A stretch of 52,026 bases of DNA from Minisyncoccota bacterium (GCA_028690055.1 JAQVBZ010000001.1:84452-136477), one strand, 5' to 3'. Shown: positions 1 through 9,789, counted from the stretch's first letter. Numbers and translations are program-made. The notes: generated from the letters alone by a model not told the origin.

Positions 1-66
1 TTTGAAAAATTCGTGCGCGCGCGGGATTTAGCATTCTTAAAGAAAGCTAAAGAAATTTTGGGATAA
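1..66 (+). CDS. C-terminal end of a CDS truncated by the window start (…FEKFVRARDLAFLKKAKEILG*)
   Basis: Open frame from base 1 to TAA at 64-66; followed by an AT-rich intergenic region. Confidence 0.5.
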   Translation, partial: FEKFVRARDLAFLKKAKEILG

Positions 67-215
67 TAATTTTTAGTTTAAAAATATAAAAACAAATAAC
101 TCCTGTTAGAAAAATGTTATAGAGAGGCCATATGCTTCTCTTTTTAAACTCTTTATGTGGATTGCCTTGATTCTTTTTCAATGCTAGACTTTCCTTAAGA
201 TACTAATCTATATCT

Positions 216-869
216 ATGTCTCTTGAAGCCACACATCTCCGGTTCTCGTTCGCCATCAAGAATGACTTGGGTGTGTTTGACTTGGAGAAATATGTAGCAG
301 GCGTAATTTATCCCGATTCCAGATATTTGAGCGGCATCGACCGCCACTTGACGCATAGCCTCGACTATTTTGTCGGTAGGAAAAACCTCACTGATTTCGA
401 GAAGGGCTGGTTCACTCATATTATCGGAGATAAGATTTTCGGGGAAGTGATAGAAGACAAATTCGCTGACTGGGTCCTGTTCGAAGAGGTCGGGTCGCGC
501 TGGCCTATCGTTACGGCTATCAAGATAATCCAGGACTTGGAAGATTTCCGTTCTTTCAATATCCAGGGTGTGCTCGATTATTTGGATTATTATGAGATCC
601 ATTTTCATGAAGACGAACGCAAAGTGATCGGGTATAGCGAGGTTATAAAAAATATGTACAAAAGCAAAGATAAAATTACTGTCGAAGATGGTCTCTTGAT
701 GTCGGAGCGTCTGGGAATGAATCGCAAGGAAATCGCACTGTTGCGCAAGAAGGTCGTTGAACTCTACGAGGACGAGAAATTGATCGAAATCATAAACGAT
801 AATTTTGCGGATGGGATGGATTTGTATCAGGAGAAATATAAACAGCTTATCAAAAATTATGCTCAGTAA
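216..869 (+). CDS. Hypothetical protein, possibly zinc-dependent phospholipase C-like (THLRF..YVAGVIYPDSRYLSGIDRHLTH)
   Basis: 217 aa ORF; H/D-containing N-terminal motifs. Confidence 0.7.
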   Translation: MSLEATHLRFSFAIKNDLGVFDLEKYVAGVIYPDSRYLSGIDRHLTHSLDYFVGRKNLTDFEKGWFTHIIGDKIFGEVIEDKFADWVLFEEVGSRWPIVTAIKIIQDLEDFRSFNIQGVLDYLDYYEIHFHEDERKVIGYSEVIKNMYKSKDKITVEDGLLMSERLGMNRKEIALLRKKVVELYEDEKLIEIINDNFADGMDLYQEKYKQLIKNYAQ

Positions 870-1037
870 GATTAAAGAGTTTGTAGTGGAAAGTTATGGC
901 GAGGGGGAACCTACTTTATTAAAAAACGACTAGGCTTTTGGAATGTAATGAGGGAGATAGTGTTTGAGATGTGCAGAAAACAAAAACTCTGCTAATATAT
1001 AATAAAGTGTTTATATTTAAATCCTAACTTTAAAACA

Positions 1038-1730
1038 ATGAATAAGAACTTGTTTGTAGGGGTTTCAGTCGCAGCGGTTTTGATCGTATTGTTATTGATT
1101 CTCAGCGGCAATAAACCTCACATCGGAGACGGTAATAACGAAATTACCGGAAGCGAAAATCAAGGAAATGCACGGTCTCAGGAGACGGGCATTGTTACTG
1201 AAGGCAAGACACTCAAGGACCTTATGAGCGGTGATTTGGGTGAAAATGTCAGATGTGAATTTTCGCATGTAGTTTCCGATGATAATCGTTTGGATGGTGT
1301 GACTTATATCTCCGGCAAAAAGGTGCGCGTGGATTACAAGCTGGCGGTGCCTGAGCAAGGACAGAAGGATCTGCATATGATAAGCGACGGGGAGTATGGA
1401 TATGTTTGGGGCGATAGTTTTCTGGGCGACGTTATGCAAGGGAGTAAATTCAAGCTTGATGATACAGCTGCTACCGATTCCGCGGAGGCTGACGAGACCA
1501 CCCCGAGCGGCGACTATCTCGATTATGAGACCCCGGTTACAAAGTGCGAAGTGTGGAATCCTGATATGGCATTGTTTGAGATTCCGGGAGATATTACTTT
1601 TATGACCGCGGAGGAATTGCAGGATTCCGTCATGCAGAGTGTCGGCACCCAGAACTGTGCCATGTGTGATTCGCTTCCAGTTGAGCAGAAGGCGAGCTGT
1701 CGCCAGAGCCTCAATTGTGATGAGGAATAA
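1038..1730 (+). CDS. Membrane-anchored/secreted hypothetical protein with Cys-rich C-terminus
   Basis: 230 aa ORF with N-terminal TM segment (LFVGVSVAAVLIVLLLIL) and C-terminal CAMC..C..C. Confidence 0.7.
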   Translation: MNKNLFVGVSVAAVLIVLLLILSGNKPHIGDGNNEITGSENQGNARSQETGIVTEGKTLKDLMSGDLGENVRCEFSHVVSDDNRLDGVTYISGKKVRVDYKLAVPEQGQKDLHMISDGEYGYVWGDSFLGDVMQGSKFKLDDTAATDSAEADETTPSGDYLDYETPVTKCEVWNPDMALFEIPGDITFMTAEELQDSVMQSVGTQNCAMCDSLPVEQKASCRQSLNCDEE

Positions 1731-1746
1731 TTTTTCAAAAAAAATG

Positions 1747-1774
1747 AAGGTGAAGATATTACTTCACCTTTGTT
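1747..1774. terminator. Hairpin terminator
   Basis: aaggtgaag-atatta-cttcacctt followed by tgttt. Confidence 0.6.
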
Positions 1775-1955
1775 TTAAATTTTCTGAGACCAAGTTGATC
1801 CGCCAGTCAGGAATGTCGATTTTTTCGCATGCTTCGCGGATGTGCGGGCAGCGTCGGTGGCGGGAAAGCTTGTCGAGCAATTCTCGTTTATCTTTTTTTA
1901 AACCGATCTTGGCTAGAGGAAGATGTAGCCTTCGTGGGATGTATTTTTGCGATAT
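1764..1955 (-). CDS. Possible small protein or gene remnant (…ISQKYIPRRLHLPLAKIGLKKDKRELLDKLSRHRRCPHIREACEKIDIPDWRINLVSENLKQR*)
   Basis: Protein-like open frame on minus strand preceded by GGAGGGG; no ATG/GTG/TTG start, so absent from the ORF track. Confidence 0.3.
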   Translation of the reverse strand: MSQKYIPRRLHLPLAKIGLKKDKRELLDKLSRHRRCPHIREACEKIDIPDWRINLVSENLKQR

Positions 1956-2092
1956 AACCCCTCCGCTTGCAAATTAATCCTTTGTAGCATAGAATGGAAT
2001 TTACCGCAATATGACTTCATATTTAGGGGGAGAGTGGTAAAGGGATCCTTCGGGGTACCTCAGGATGACGGTAATATCAGCGAATATAGATA

Positions 2093-3043
2093 ATGATTAC
2101 ATTTTACGAGAAAATCGAAAAACCCATCCTAGCGCTGGCACCGATGGCGGGTTATACCAACCAGCCTTTTCGTCGTATCTGTAAATTTTATGGCGCGGAC
2201 GTTCTATATTCGGAGATGGCGAGCGCGACGGCGCTTTCTTACGGTGGCAAGAAGACCTTGGAGCTTTTGAAATTTTCTAAAGATGAGCGGCCGTATGTGG
2301 TTCAGCTCTTCGGTAATGACCCGAAATATTTCCAAAATGCGGCACGGATCGTGACAGAGAAAATCCGCCCCGACGGCATCGATATCAACATGGGATGTCC
2401 GGCTCCGAAAGTATATAAGACCGGCGCGGGAGCGGCTCTTTTTTGCGATCAGGGAAAAGCGATTGCGATTATAGAAGAAACTTTGAAAGGCACGGATCTG
2501 CCGGTATCGATAAAAATCAGGTCGCGCGTGAGTAAGTATACGGCGTATAAATTTATGAAAAAAATCAAAGACTATCCGCTTGCGGCAGTGATGGTGCACG
2601 GGCGGAGCTATGAGAAAGCTTTTAGCGGGTCGATCGATTACATAACTATAAAACGTATAAAAGAAATGGTCAGCTATCCTGTGATTGCCAACGGAGGTAT
2701 CAATACCCCCGAGGAGGCGAAGATGATGCTGGAAAGAACCGGTGCGGACGGCGTAGGTATCGCGCGCGGAGCGCTCAAAAATCCGTGGCTCTTTTTGCAG
2801 ATAAAAGAATATCTGGAGACGGGAGAATATCACGAATTTGATCTGAAAGAAATCAAGACGGCCGCGCTCCGTCACACTGAGATGGCACAAGACGATATGG
2901 GTGCTCATGGCGTCTTGGAAATGCGCAAATACCTTCTTTGGTATTTCCGCGGCTTTGAGAACGCGAAAGAATTCCGCCGTAAATTGGTGGAGGTGGAGAG
3001 TCTGGAAGATGTGAAGAGGACGCTGGAGATGTTGGAAGGGTAA
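2093..3043 (+). CDS. dus: tRNA-dihydrouridine synthase (Dus family)
   Basis: LALAPMAGYTNQPFRRIC, DINMGCPAPKV, VMVHGRS, VIANGGI, GADGVGIARGALKNPWLF motifs. Confidence 0.95.
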   Translation: MITFYEKIEKPILALAPMAGYTNQPFRRICKFYGADVLYSEMASATALSYGGKKTLELLKFSKDERPYVVQLFGNDPKYFQNAARIVTEKIRPDGIDINMGCPAPKVYKTGAGAALFCDQGKAIAIIEETLKGTDLPVSIKIRSRVSKYTAYKFMKKIKDYPLAAVMVHGRSYEKAFSGSIDYITIKRIKEMVSYPVIANGGINTPEEAKMMLERTGADGVGIARGALKNPWLFLQIKEYLETGEYHEFDLKEIKTAALRHTEMAQDDMGAHGVLEMRKYLLWYFRGFENAKEFRRKLVEVESLEDVKRTLEMLEG

Positions 3044-3075
3044 AAGGGGTTATATCAGCGTACGTTTTTCTAGTT

Positions 3076-3201
3076 GTCATTGCGAGGAGGAGGCATTTGC
3101 GACGACGCAGCAATCCCGTTGCCATAACTCACCTGACGTTGTATAACGTTTATTCCACATAGGTTCGGGATTGCCACGTCGGAGTACCTCCTTGCAATGA
3201 C
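3076..3201. repeat. Intergenic palindromic (REP/MITE-like) element
   Basis: gtcattgcgaggagg … cctccttgcaatgac terminal inverted repeat, 14/15 match. Confidence 0.7.
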
Positions 3202-3258
3202 AGATAAAATAAAAAAACAAGACTTTTACGGTCTTGTCTTTATTTATAATAAAAAATA

Positions 3259-4875
3259 TTAATATCCCTTCATCATATCCGCATAGCGGTCGTAATTTCC
3301 CAAGATGCGATTCAGCTTCTGGTATTTTATTTCCCATATTTGGTTGCAGACTTCGTTGAGGACGAAACGGTCGTGAGAGATGAGCATAATCGGTCCGTCG
3401 AAAGTTTTGAGAAAATTGACCATCGCCTGGCGGCTCTCGATGTCGAGGTGGTTGGTCGGTTCGTCGAGGATGAGAAAATTGGATTCCCCCAAGATCAGCT
3501 TGGCAATCGAGACTTTCGCTTTTTCGCCTCCGCTCAAGTCCGCAACCTTTTTATATACATCATCGCCGGTAAAGAGCAGGCATCCCAGTGCATTGCGGAT
3601 TTTCTCGTCGCTGAGATCGCAGACTTCACGGATATTTTCTAAAATATCTTTTTTGTAATCCAGATTTTCGTGCGATTGGGCGTAGTAGCCGATTCTGATC
3701 TTATGCGCGAATTCGACGCCGTTTCTTTCTTCGGCTTTTTGCATCATAGTCTTGATGAAACTGGTTTTGCCGGCACCGTTGCTGCCGATGATACCGATTT
3801 TGGCATCGTTGTAGATTTCGATTTTGCCTCCGATCTCCACTAGGAGTTTGTCTCCGTGCGATACGATGATGTCTTCCATATCCATCACTCTGGACGGTAA
3901 TCGGTTTTTGATATTATAATTTATTCTCATCTGCTTGGTGTCGTCCTCCGGTTTTTCTACTTTCTCAATCTTGTCCAACATTTTGATACGGCTTTGCACC
4001 GCGCTGGACTTGGTAGGTTTATAGCGGAATTTCTCGATGAATTTCTCCTGCTTGCCAAGATATTTCTGCTGGCGGCTGTACTGTTCTTCTTCGATTTCCA
4101 TTATCTTGTCGCGCTCCTCCAGATATCCGCTGTAATTGGTGTGGAATTTTCTGATCTTGCCGTTATAGATTTCGAAGGTTTTATCACAGACCTTGTCCAA
4201 AAAATAACGGTCATGGGAAACGAGCACGATGGCTTTGCTCCATTCAAAGAGGAAATTCTCCAGCCAGACGATAGTTTCCAGGTCCAAGTGGTTGGTCGGT
4301 TCGTCGAGGATGAGGAGGTCGGGGTCCTGCAGTGCCAGCTTGGCCAGTCCTAGCCGAGTCTTCTCGCCCCCGCTTAAAGATTTTACTTTGCGCGCAAAAT
4401 CCTTGTCCTTAAAACGGAAGTCGCGCAGCGTTTTCTCCGTTCCTGCCTCATACTCGTAGCCATTTCGCGTTTCATATTTTTCCACTATGTCTTCGTAGTC
4501 CTTGAGGATTTGTTCGAGCTTTTCTCCCTCGGCAGATTCCAAGAGATTTTCTATCTCTGTTTTTCGCTTGATGATTTCGTACATTGAGTCATCGGCGCTG
4601 AGAATCTCTTCTTCCAAGGTGTTCTCCAGATCGGCGAAATCGCTGTTTTGAGAAAGATAGCCGATACGAAGACTCTTGCTCTTGTCGATCTCTCCCTCGT
4701 CGAATTCTACTGCCCCCAGTATGATCTTGAGTAATGTCGTTTTTCCCTTGCCGTTCTGTCCCACGATGGCAATTTTGTCGCGCTCGTGCACATTGAAACT
4801 GGCATCCGAGAAGAGCTCCCGCAGGCCGATGTATTTCTTAATATTCTTAAGACTCAGTATATTTTGATTTTCCAT
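3259..4875 (-). CDS. ABC-F family ATPase (duplicated ABC domains, no TM)
   Basis: Two Walker A motifs (GQNGKGKTT, GSNGAGKTS), two LSGGEK signatures, two LILDEPTNHLD. Confidence 0.95.
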   Translation of the reverse strand: MENQNILSLKNIKKYIGLRELFSDASFNVHERDKIAIVGQNGKGKTTLLKIILGAVEFDEGEIDKSKSLRIGYLSQNSDFADLENTLEEEILSADDSMYEIIKRKTEIENLLESAEGEKLEQILKDYEDIVEKYETRNGYEYEAGTEKTLRDFRFKDKDFARKVKSLSGGEKTRLGLAKLALQDPDLLILDEPTNHLDLETIVWLENFLFEWSKAIVLVSHDRYFLDKVCDKTFEIYNGKIRKFHTNYSGYLEERDKIMEIEEEQYSRQQKYLGKQEKFIEKFRYKPTKSSAVQSRIKMLDKIEKVEKPEDDTKQMRINYNIKNRLPSRVMDMEDIIVSHGDKLLVEIGGKIEIYNDAKIGIIGSNGAGKTSFIKTMMQKAEERNGVEFAHKIRIGYYAQSHENLDYKKDILENIREVCDLSDEKIRNALGCLLFTGDDVYKKVADLSGGEKAKVSIAKLILGESNFLILDEPTNHLDIESRQAMVNFLKTFDGPIMLISHDRFVLNEVCNQIWEIKYQKLNRILGNYDRYADMMKGY

Positions 4876-4933
4876 ATTTTTCGATTATTTCCATATAAAA
4901 AGAGGCCCTGATCAGGTTGCGTCTTGTCTCCAT
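4847..4933 (-). CDS. Candidate uORF2, METRRNLIRASFYMEIIEKYGKSKYTES*, overlapping the ABC-F start
   Basis: 28-codon ORF starting in the attenuator loop, out of frame with ABC-F. Confidence 0.3.
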   Translation of the reverse strand: METRRNLIRASFYMEIIEKYGKSKYTES

Positions 4934-4979
4934 TATTTCTGTAAATAGATACAATGCACCTAAAAGCCAGCCTCTTTTT
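4897..4979 (-). promoter_or_regulatory. Candidate transcription attenuator in the leader of the ABC-F gene
   Basis: Perfect 10-bp arms aaaaagaggc (4979-4970, minus) and gcctcttttt (4906-4897, minus) ending in a U-tract just upstream of the ABC-F ATG. Confidence 0.6.
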
Positions 4980-5001
4980 CGTAGCTTACCAATTTATCCA
5001 T
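4960..5001 (-). CDS. Candidate leader peptide uORF1, MDKLVSYEKEAGF*
   Basis: 13-codon ORF whose 3' half covers the 5' arm of the attenuator stem. Confidence 0.5.
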   Translation of the reverse strand: MDKLVSYEKEAGF

Positions 5002-5072
5002 GATTTGACTCTGGAAAATAGAATTGTTAGTAATTTCTGTTTGCATATATTTATGACATTTCACTGATGAAG

Positions 5073-5101
5073 ATTGTAACAAAAAAATATCTTTTTGTCA
5101 A
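5073..5101 (-). promoter_or_regulatory. Sigma70-type promoter for the ABC-F leader
   Basis: TTGACA-17 bp-TACAAT on the minus strand. Confidence 0.75.
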
Positions 5102-5120
5102 AAAAGGGCTAGAGTGAAAT

Positions 5121-5456
5121 TCATTCTAGCCCCGTCAATTCCAAAACTTTTCTGATACTACCTTCCGAAATCAGCGTCTGTTTACTTATGAATTCCGGAA
5201 TGTCTTTTTTGTCACGTCCCATGATAGAAAGTTGGATGAAAAGGTTTATTATCCTTATAATGCTTTCCGCGCTTTTTATATTTTCTCCTTCGGAAGAGAA
5301 AAATATTTCCTTGAGGCGGTTGAAAGGCTCTGCTATCTCATCAATGCCCCTCATTACTTCTTTAATGTTTTTCTTTATCTCGTCTGTTAGTTCCTGTGGG
5401 AGTTTGTCTAGATAGACTGCTTTATCCGGCGTTTCAGTTACATTCTCATTTGGCAT
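5121..5456 (-). CDS. Hypothetical protein
   Basis: ORF starting at MPNENVTETPDKAVYLDKLPQ; the track start at 5507 is probably too long. Confidence 0.65.
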   Translation of the reverse strand: MPNENVTETPDKAVYLDKLPQELTDEIKKNIKEVMRGIDEIAEPFNRLKEIFFSSEGENIKSAESIIRIINLFIQLSIMGRDKKDIPEFISKQTLISEGSIRKVLELTGLE

Positions 5457-5524
5457 AATATACCACTCCTGGACGTCTTTGTTCCGATAGCAATCTACTA
5501 TATACAAAAAAGTTTGTCAATATA

Positions 5525-5553
5525 AAAACGCCTCTTATGCGGAAGCGTTTTTA
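5525..5553. terminator. Rho-independent terminator
   Basis: aaaacgcctcttatgcggaagcgttttt. Confidence 0.65.
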
Positions 5554-5574
5554 AAATATCTTGCGGGCGGATAT

Positions 5575-6408
5575 CTATTTTTTTGCATCTGTAGTTTTTG
5601 CAAAGCTGAATTGTACGCTCTTTGCGAAGGCATCCCACTGTGCAATTTTCTCCTGGTTTTTCTTCTCTTGCAGAAGCTCGTCCAGATATCCTTTGCCGGA
5701 TAAATGGTTGATCTTTGCTTGATCAGTCTCGTCACGATTTAATGGTTCGCCCAGATTTCCGAAAAGGAACAAATTGATGCTGTTGAATTTTTTCATATAA
5801 AGTTTGTACCACCCGTACGAAATCTCTCCGCCGGTAGCAAAACCGTTTCCGTTAGCGGCACTGAATTCATATTGGGACAGATAGTTCGAGCGGTTCGTTT
5901 CACAGTATTCCCATTTTTCCTCCAAATTTTCATTGCTCTGGACCAGCGGACCGCTACATTTGTAACTTATCGTATCTTTACTGTGGCATATTTTGTAGGG
6001 GCAAGCGATATAGGTAGATATTTCCAGGTCGTTGTAATAGAAGCTTGTTGCTCCTTCGAACGAAGGGGGAGCTATTTCCCCGGGATTTCCTGCAAATGAT
6101 ATATACCCGTCGCCTAATCTTATATTTACACCCTTGCTATCGATGTACCCCTTCTCTTTGCCGTAGAAATAAATAACACCACTTTCTACTTTGACGCCCT
6201 CCTGTAAATCTCGCGGGTCGATAGTTATCGATTGAGTCTCTTCTACCGACGAAGTGTTGACGTTTTGCTTCGTGGTTGTGTCTGTTTGGCTGTTGTCACT
6301 CGGAGTCTTCTTTTTAAGCGAAGCGGAGCGGTCAAAAGATAAAAAACCGAAAAATACGATCGCAAGGATTATTATCAATATCACTGCTACATTGTTTTTG
6401 TCTATCAT
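5575..6408 (-). CDS. Membrane-anchored hypothetical protein
   Basis: 277 aa, N-terminal TM (VAVILIIILAIVFFGFLSF), Ser/Thr-rich linker. Confidence 0.75.
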   Translation of the reverse strand: MIDKNNVAVILIIILAIVFFGFLSFDRSASLKKKTPSDNSQTDTTTKQNVNTSSVEETQSITIDPRDLQEGVKVESGVIYFYGKEKGYIDSKGVNIRLGDGYISFAGNPGEIAPPSFEGATSFYYNDLEISTYIACPYKICHSKDTISYKCSGPLVQSNENLEEKWEYCETNRSNYLSQYEFSAANGNGFATGGEISYGWYKLYMKKFNSINLFLFGNLGEPLNRDETDQAKINHLSGKGYLDELLQEKKNQEKIAQWDAFAKSVQFSFAKTTDAKK

Positions 6409-6535
6409 TTTTTGTTTTTCGTTATGTATCTAAAATAATCATATAGCAACTCGACAAAAAGTCCAGAGGGTAAAATGCAAAAGCATCTGCGCGATGTGGC
6501 AGATGCCCCGGTAAAAGGGTTATGATTTTTTTACT

Positions 6536-7102
6536 TTATGATTCTCTTCTGTCGAATTGTCCGCTTTTGGTTTTTACAAAAACCATATCATTTTCTTTTA
6601 CAAAAAGAGGAGTTGAGATTTTCATCCCAGTTTCGAGGGTTACGACTTTGCTTCCACCTTGCGCGGTGTCACCTTTGACTCCCGGCGGACAGTCCACGAC
6701 TTTGAGGCTGACTTCCGAAGGAAGGACGACATCAATCGGGGTTTCTTCGAACATGACGATGCGCACTTCCAGCTCTTCTTTCATATAATTAGCGGCGTCT
6801 TTCAATTGTTCGCGGGTGAGAGTAAATTGGTCATAGGTTTCTTGATCCATAAAAGAGTATTCGTTGCCGTCACGATAGAGGAATTGCGCTCGTTTTTCAT
6901 TTAATTGTGCCAAGTCCACAATCGCGGAAGACTGAAAATTCTTCTCCAAGACCTTGCCACTTAAAAGATTTCTCATACTGACTGTCGCCATTGCTTCTCT
7001 TTGTTGTTTGGCGCGGAAAGATCTATCTAAAACTTCGTAAGGCTCGCCTTCAAGCATAATAACGTTACCTTTTTTGATTTCTCTGAAACTGATACTTGCC
7101 AT
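6536..7102 (-). CDS. efp: Elongation factor P
   Basis: GNVIMLEGEPYEVLDRSF … VKGDTAQGGSKVVTLETGMKISTPLFVKENDMVFVKTKSGQF. Confidence 0.95.
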   Translation of the reverse strand: MASISFREIKKGNVIMLEGEPYEVLDRSFRAKQQREAMATVSMRNLLSGKVLEKNFQSSAIVDLAQLNEKRAQFLYRDGNEYSFMDQETYDQFTLTREQLKDAANYMKEELEVRIVMFEETPIDVVLPSEVSLKVVDCPPGVKGDTAQGGSKVVTLETGMKISTPLFVKENDMVFVKTKSGQFDRRES

Positions 7103-7219
7103 ATCTTCGTATTAAAAAAATTAAAATACAATTTTTAAAGCTAACTAATACTTTGTCATTGTATGCCGAAAAAGACCGTTTGTAAAGGAAAGGCGGACTT
7201 ATTTCCCAACCATCGACCT

Positions 7220-7389
7220 GTCATTGCGAGCTGTAGGGGCACAATATCTTGTGCCCTTTCCGACGCGGCAATCTCGTGAGAAAAATCACAAGACTTTATT
7301 ATCACACATTTTATCCGCATAGCGACGGGATTTCCATCCCCGTCTCCGCGAGGACAGACTATATTACAGCGCCTCCTCCTTACAATGAC
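7220..7389. repeat. Intergenic palindromic element
   Basis: gtcattgcgag … cttacaatgac termini. Confidence 0.5.
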
Positions 7390-7585
7390 AAGCAATTAAC
7401 CGACTTTTGTCATTGTCCCAGATCCAAGACGCTACGTCTCTACGGCCTATTTTTGTTTGCCATCCGATGGATTTGGGATTAGAATGTATATATATTAAGC
7501 ATCTTGAAAAATAGCCAAACGTGCTTTCGGATGGTTCCGGAAGAGGACGGTTTAAAGATATTTTTATTCATAAAATATAAAAGGT

Positions 7586-8740
7586 ATGAAAAATAATATC
7601 CAAATCCAAACGTTGACTAAAGATGTTATAGAAAAGCTGACAAAAGAGAAGAAGACCAAGGATTGGGCGGTGAGTTTTTATCTGGGTATAAAAGGGGATG
7701 AGAATTTTCTTGCTACAGCAAACTCTGCTCTTTCGGAAGGTGAGAAGAAAATCGAGGAAGGGGGAATTTTTAGCGAGTCGGAACGCAAGCAGATTCGGCA
7801 GGCCTTTGTAGAGATTGAGAAGATTATCCGTTACTACCGACTAACCGATCGTACGCAGACACTGGTGATATTTTTCGCCGATGGTGGACAGAAAGAAATT
7901 TATAAAATGCCGGTCTATATCCCGACCAAGATGATTGTGGAACGGGATTTTTATGTGCATCCTTTCTTCAAGATGCTTGGGAAATATCCGCGCTATTGCG
8001 TCTCTTTTTTGGAGCGTGACCGAGCGCGGATTTTTGATCTTTTCTGGGGGGAGATAGAGCATAAGGAGAAAGAGATCCAAAGTGAAGTGCCACAGAGAAT
8101 GAATGCGGCGCGCGCAACTTGGAAGGGGTTGGAGGAGCGCAAAATCCAGAATCACATCGAGATCCATATCGATCGTCACTTACAAAAAGTAGCACGTTCT
8201 GTCGAAGATTATATGGACGAGAACCGAATTCCTTATCTTGTTATCGGGTCGCGCAAGGAGCTGATCGAGCGCTTCAAAGAATTCCTTCCTAAGCGGTTAC
8301 AGAGAAAAATAGTCGGGTCGTATCTTATACGCAGTGATCAAGACATACAACGGATAAAGAAGAGAAGTCTGAAGGTGATAGCGGATTTTGAATTTGAGAA
8401 AGAAAGAGAAATCATTTTGCAAATCTTTGACGGTAAAGATAAGAAGATAAAGGAATCTGTGGCGGGAGTGGAAGATGTTCTTATCGCTCTTTATAATTAT
8501 AAGATACGTACCTTGGTAATCGGTAAAAATTATCAATCGGCGGGTTTTGTCTGTCCGAATGATCACCGTATTTTATTGGGAGAAGAGGCGTGCCCTTTGT
8601 GTTCTGCCATCGGCGAAGAAGTGAGCGATATCACAGATGAGATTATCGAAGAAGCGATAATGCAGAAGATGAAAATCGTCCATTTCCAGTCCGCTCATGA
8701 AGACTTCGATCACTTCGGTATCGGAGCTATCTTGAAATAG
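7586..8740 (+). CDS. baeRF/VLRF1-like (eRF1-superfamily) protein with C-terminal eRF1 domain 3-like region
   Basis: …RIFDLFWGEIEH…; VEDVLIALYNYKIRTLVIGKNYQSAGFVCPNDHRILLGEEACPLC…DITDEIIEEAI. Confidence 0.75.
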   Translation: MKNNIQIQTLTKDVIEKLTKEKKTKDWAVSFYLGIKGDENFLATANSALSEGEKKIEEGGIFSESERKQIRQAFVEIEKIIRYYRLTDRTQTLVIFFADGGQKEIYKMPVYIPTKMIVERDFYVHPFFKMLGKYPRYCVSFLERDRARIFDLFWGEIEHKEKEIQSEVPQRMNAARATWKGLEERKIQNHIEIHIDRHLQKVARSVEDYMDENRIPYLVIGSRKELIERFKEFLPKRLQRKIVGSYLIRSDQDIQRIKKRSLKVIADFEFEKEREIILQIFDGKDKKIKESVAGVEDVLIALYNYKIRTLVIGKNYQSAGFVCPNDHRILLGEEACPLCSAIGEEVSDITDEIIEEAIMQKMKIVHFQSAHEDFDHFGIGAILK

Positions 8741-9024
8741 TCGCAGAGAAGATGATTTGAGACCACGCCAGAAATGGCGTGAACCAGGCGGACAGAACGT
8801 TTTATTATGTTAATATTACTTTGCCCCTCTATTTCAACCCCTTTCGCGTATTTTTACCACACATCTGTCCCAGCTCAGTGGGGCAAACGTTTCTTTTCCT
8901 GCCAAAATTTTGGATATTGCATAAAAACTCCTAAAATAAGCCAAAATATAACTACTCGGTTTACAAAGGGTTATTAATTTGCTATATTGAAAGTATTGAT
9001 TTTATAAAAAATAAAAATAAAACT

Positions 9025-9789
9025 ATGCAAGAAGGGAAACAAAACAAACTGGCACTTTTGCAGCAGATGATCGACAACGCTGACAGGAATATCGTCGCTG
9101 CCAAGCAAATCATGAAGGAGCTCAATAGCGATAATCACCGAGCGCCCAGAGAATCGGAAGCCAGTCAAATTGTTGAAGGAACTTTTGATGGAGAGAAAAT
9201 GGTTAGTATGGAGGGGAAAGTATACCCGGTGCCTGCCAATTATGCCAGCAAATCCAAGCTGGTTGAGGGCGACATCTTGAAACTCACAATCACCGAGGAC
9301 GGGTCTTTTGTCTACAAGAAGATCAGTTCGGTGGATACGCGCAAGATTATCGGAACTGTAATGAAAGACGGCAAGGACAAATATTATGTTAATGCTGAGG
9401 GCAGGAAATATAATGTGCTTCTGGCATCTCTTACTTATTTCAAAGCCAGAGAAGGGGACGAAGTCATTCTGGTTCTGCCGAAAGAGAAAGTGAGTTCTTG
9501 GGGCGCAGTGGAATCAATCATCAGTGACGACGACCGCAGGGAGATGCTTGCTCAAGAGGAAGAATTCGAAGATGAGCAGATTCCGGGACAAGGAAGTATC
9601 TTCGAGCAGGGAGAAGAGCCGATCACCGATGAAGCTCCGGCAGAAAACCCCGTCGCCTTCGAGGAAGAGCGCAGGAATGCCTCTATCGAAGAGGAATGGA
9701 CTCCTGATGTGGAAGCAATCAAGAAGGAAGGCACTATGGGGCAGGCTCCGGCAGCCGAAGGGGACATTTCGGATGATTTTTCTAACTAG
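9025..9789 (+). CDS. Conserved-looking hypothetical protein upstream of dnaX, acidic C-terminus
   Basis: 254 aa; 17 nt from the dnaX start. Confidence 0.8.
   Translation: MQEGKQNKLALLQQMIDNADRNIVAAKQIMKELNSDNHRAPRESEASQIVEGTFDGEKMVSMEGKVYPVPANYASKSKLVEGDILKLTITEDGSFVYKKISSVDTRKIIGTVMKDGKDKYYVNAEGRKYNVLLASLTYFKAREGDEVILVLPKEKVSSWGAVESIISDDDRREMLAQEEEFEDEQIPGQGSIFEQGEEPITDEAPAENPVAFEEERRNASIEEEWTPDVEAIKKEGTMGQAPAAEGDISDDFSN

Noticed and set aside
1639-1977. 112-aa plus-strand ORF downstream of the 1038-1730 gene
   Set aside because: Overlaps the upstream CDS and terminator; the minus-strand frame at 1764-1955 looks more protein-like.
2204-2908. 234-aa minus-strand ORF opposite dus
   Set aside because: Antisense to a clear tRNA-dihydrouridine synthase; no family-like motifs.
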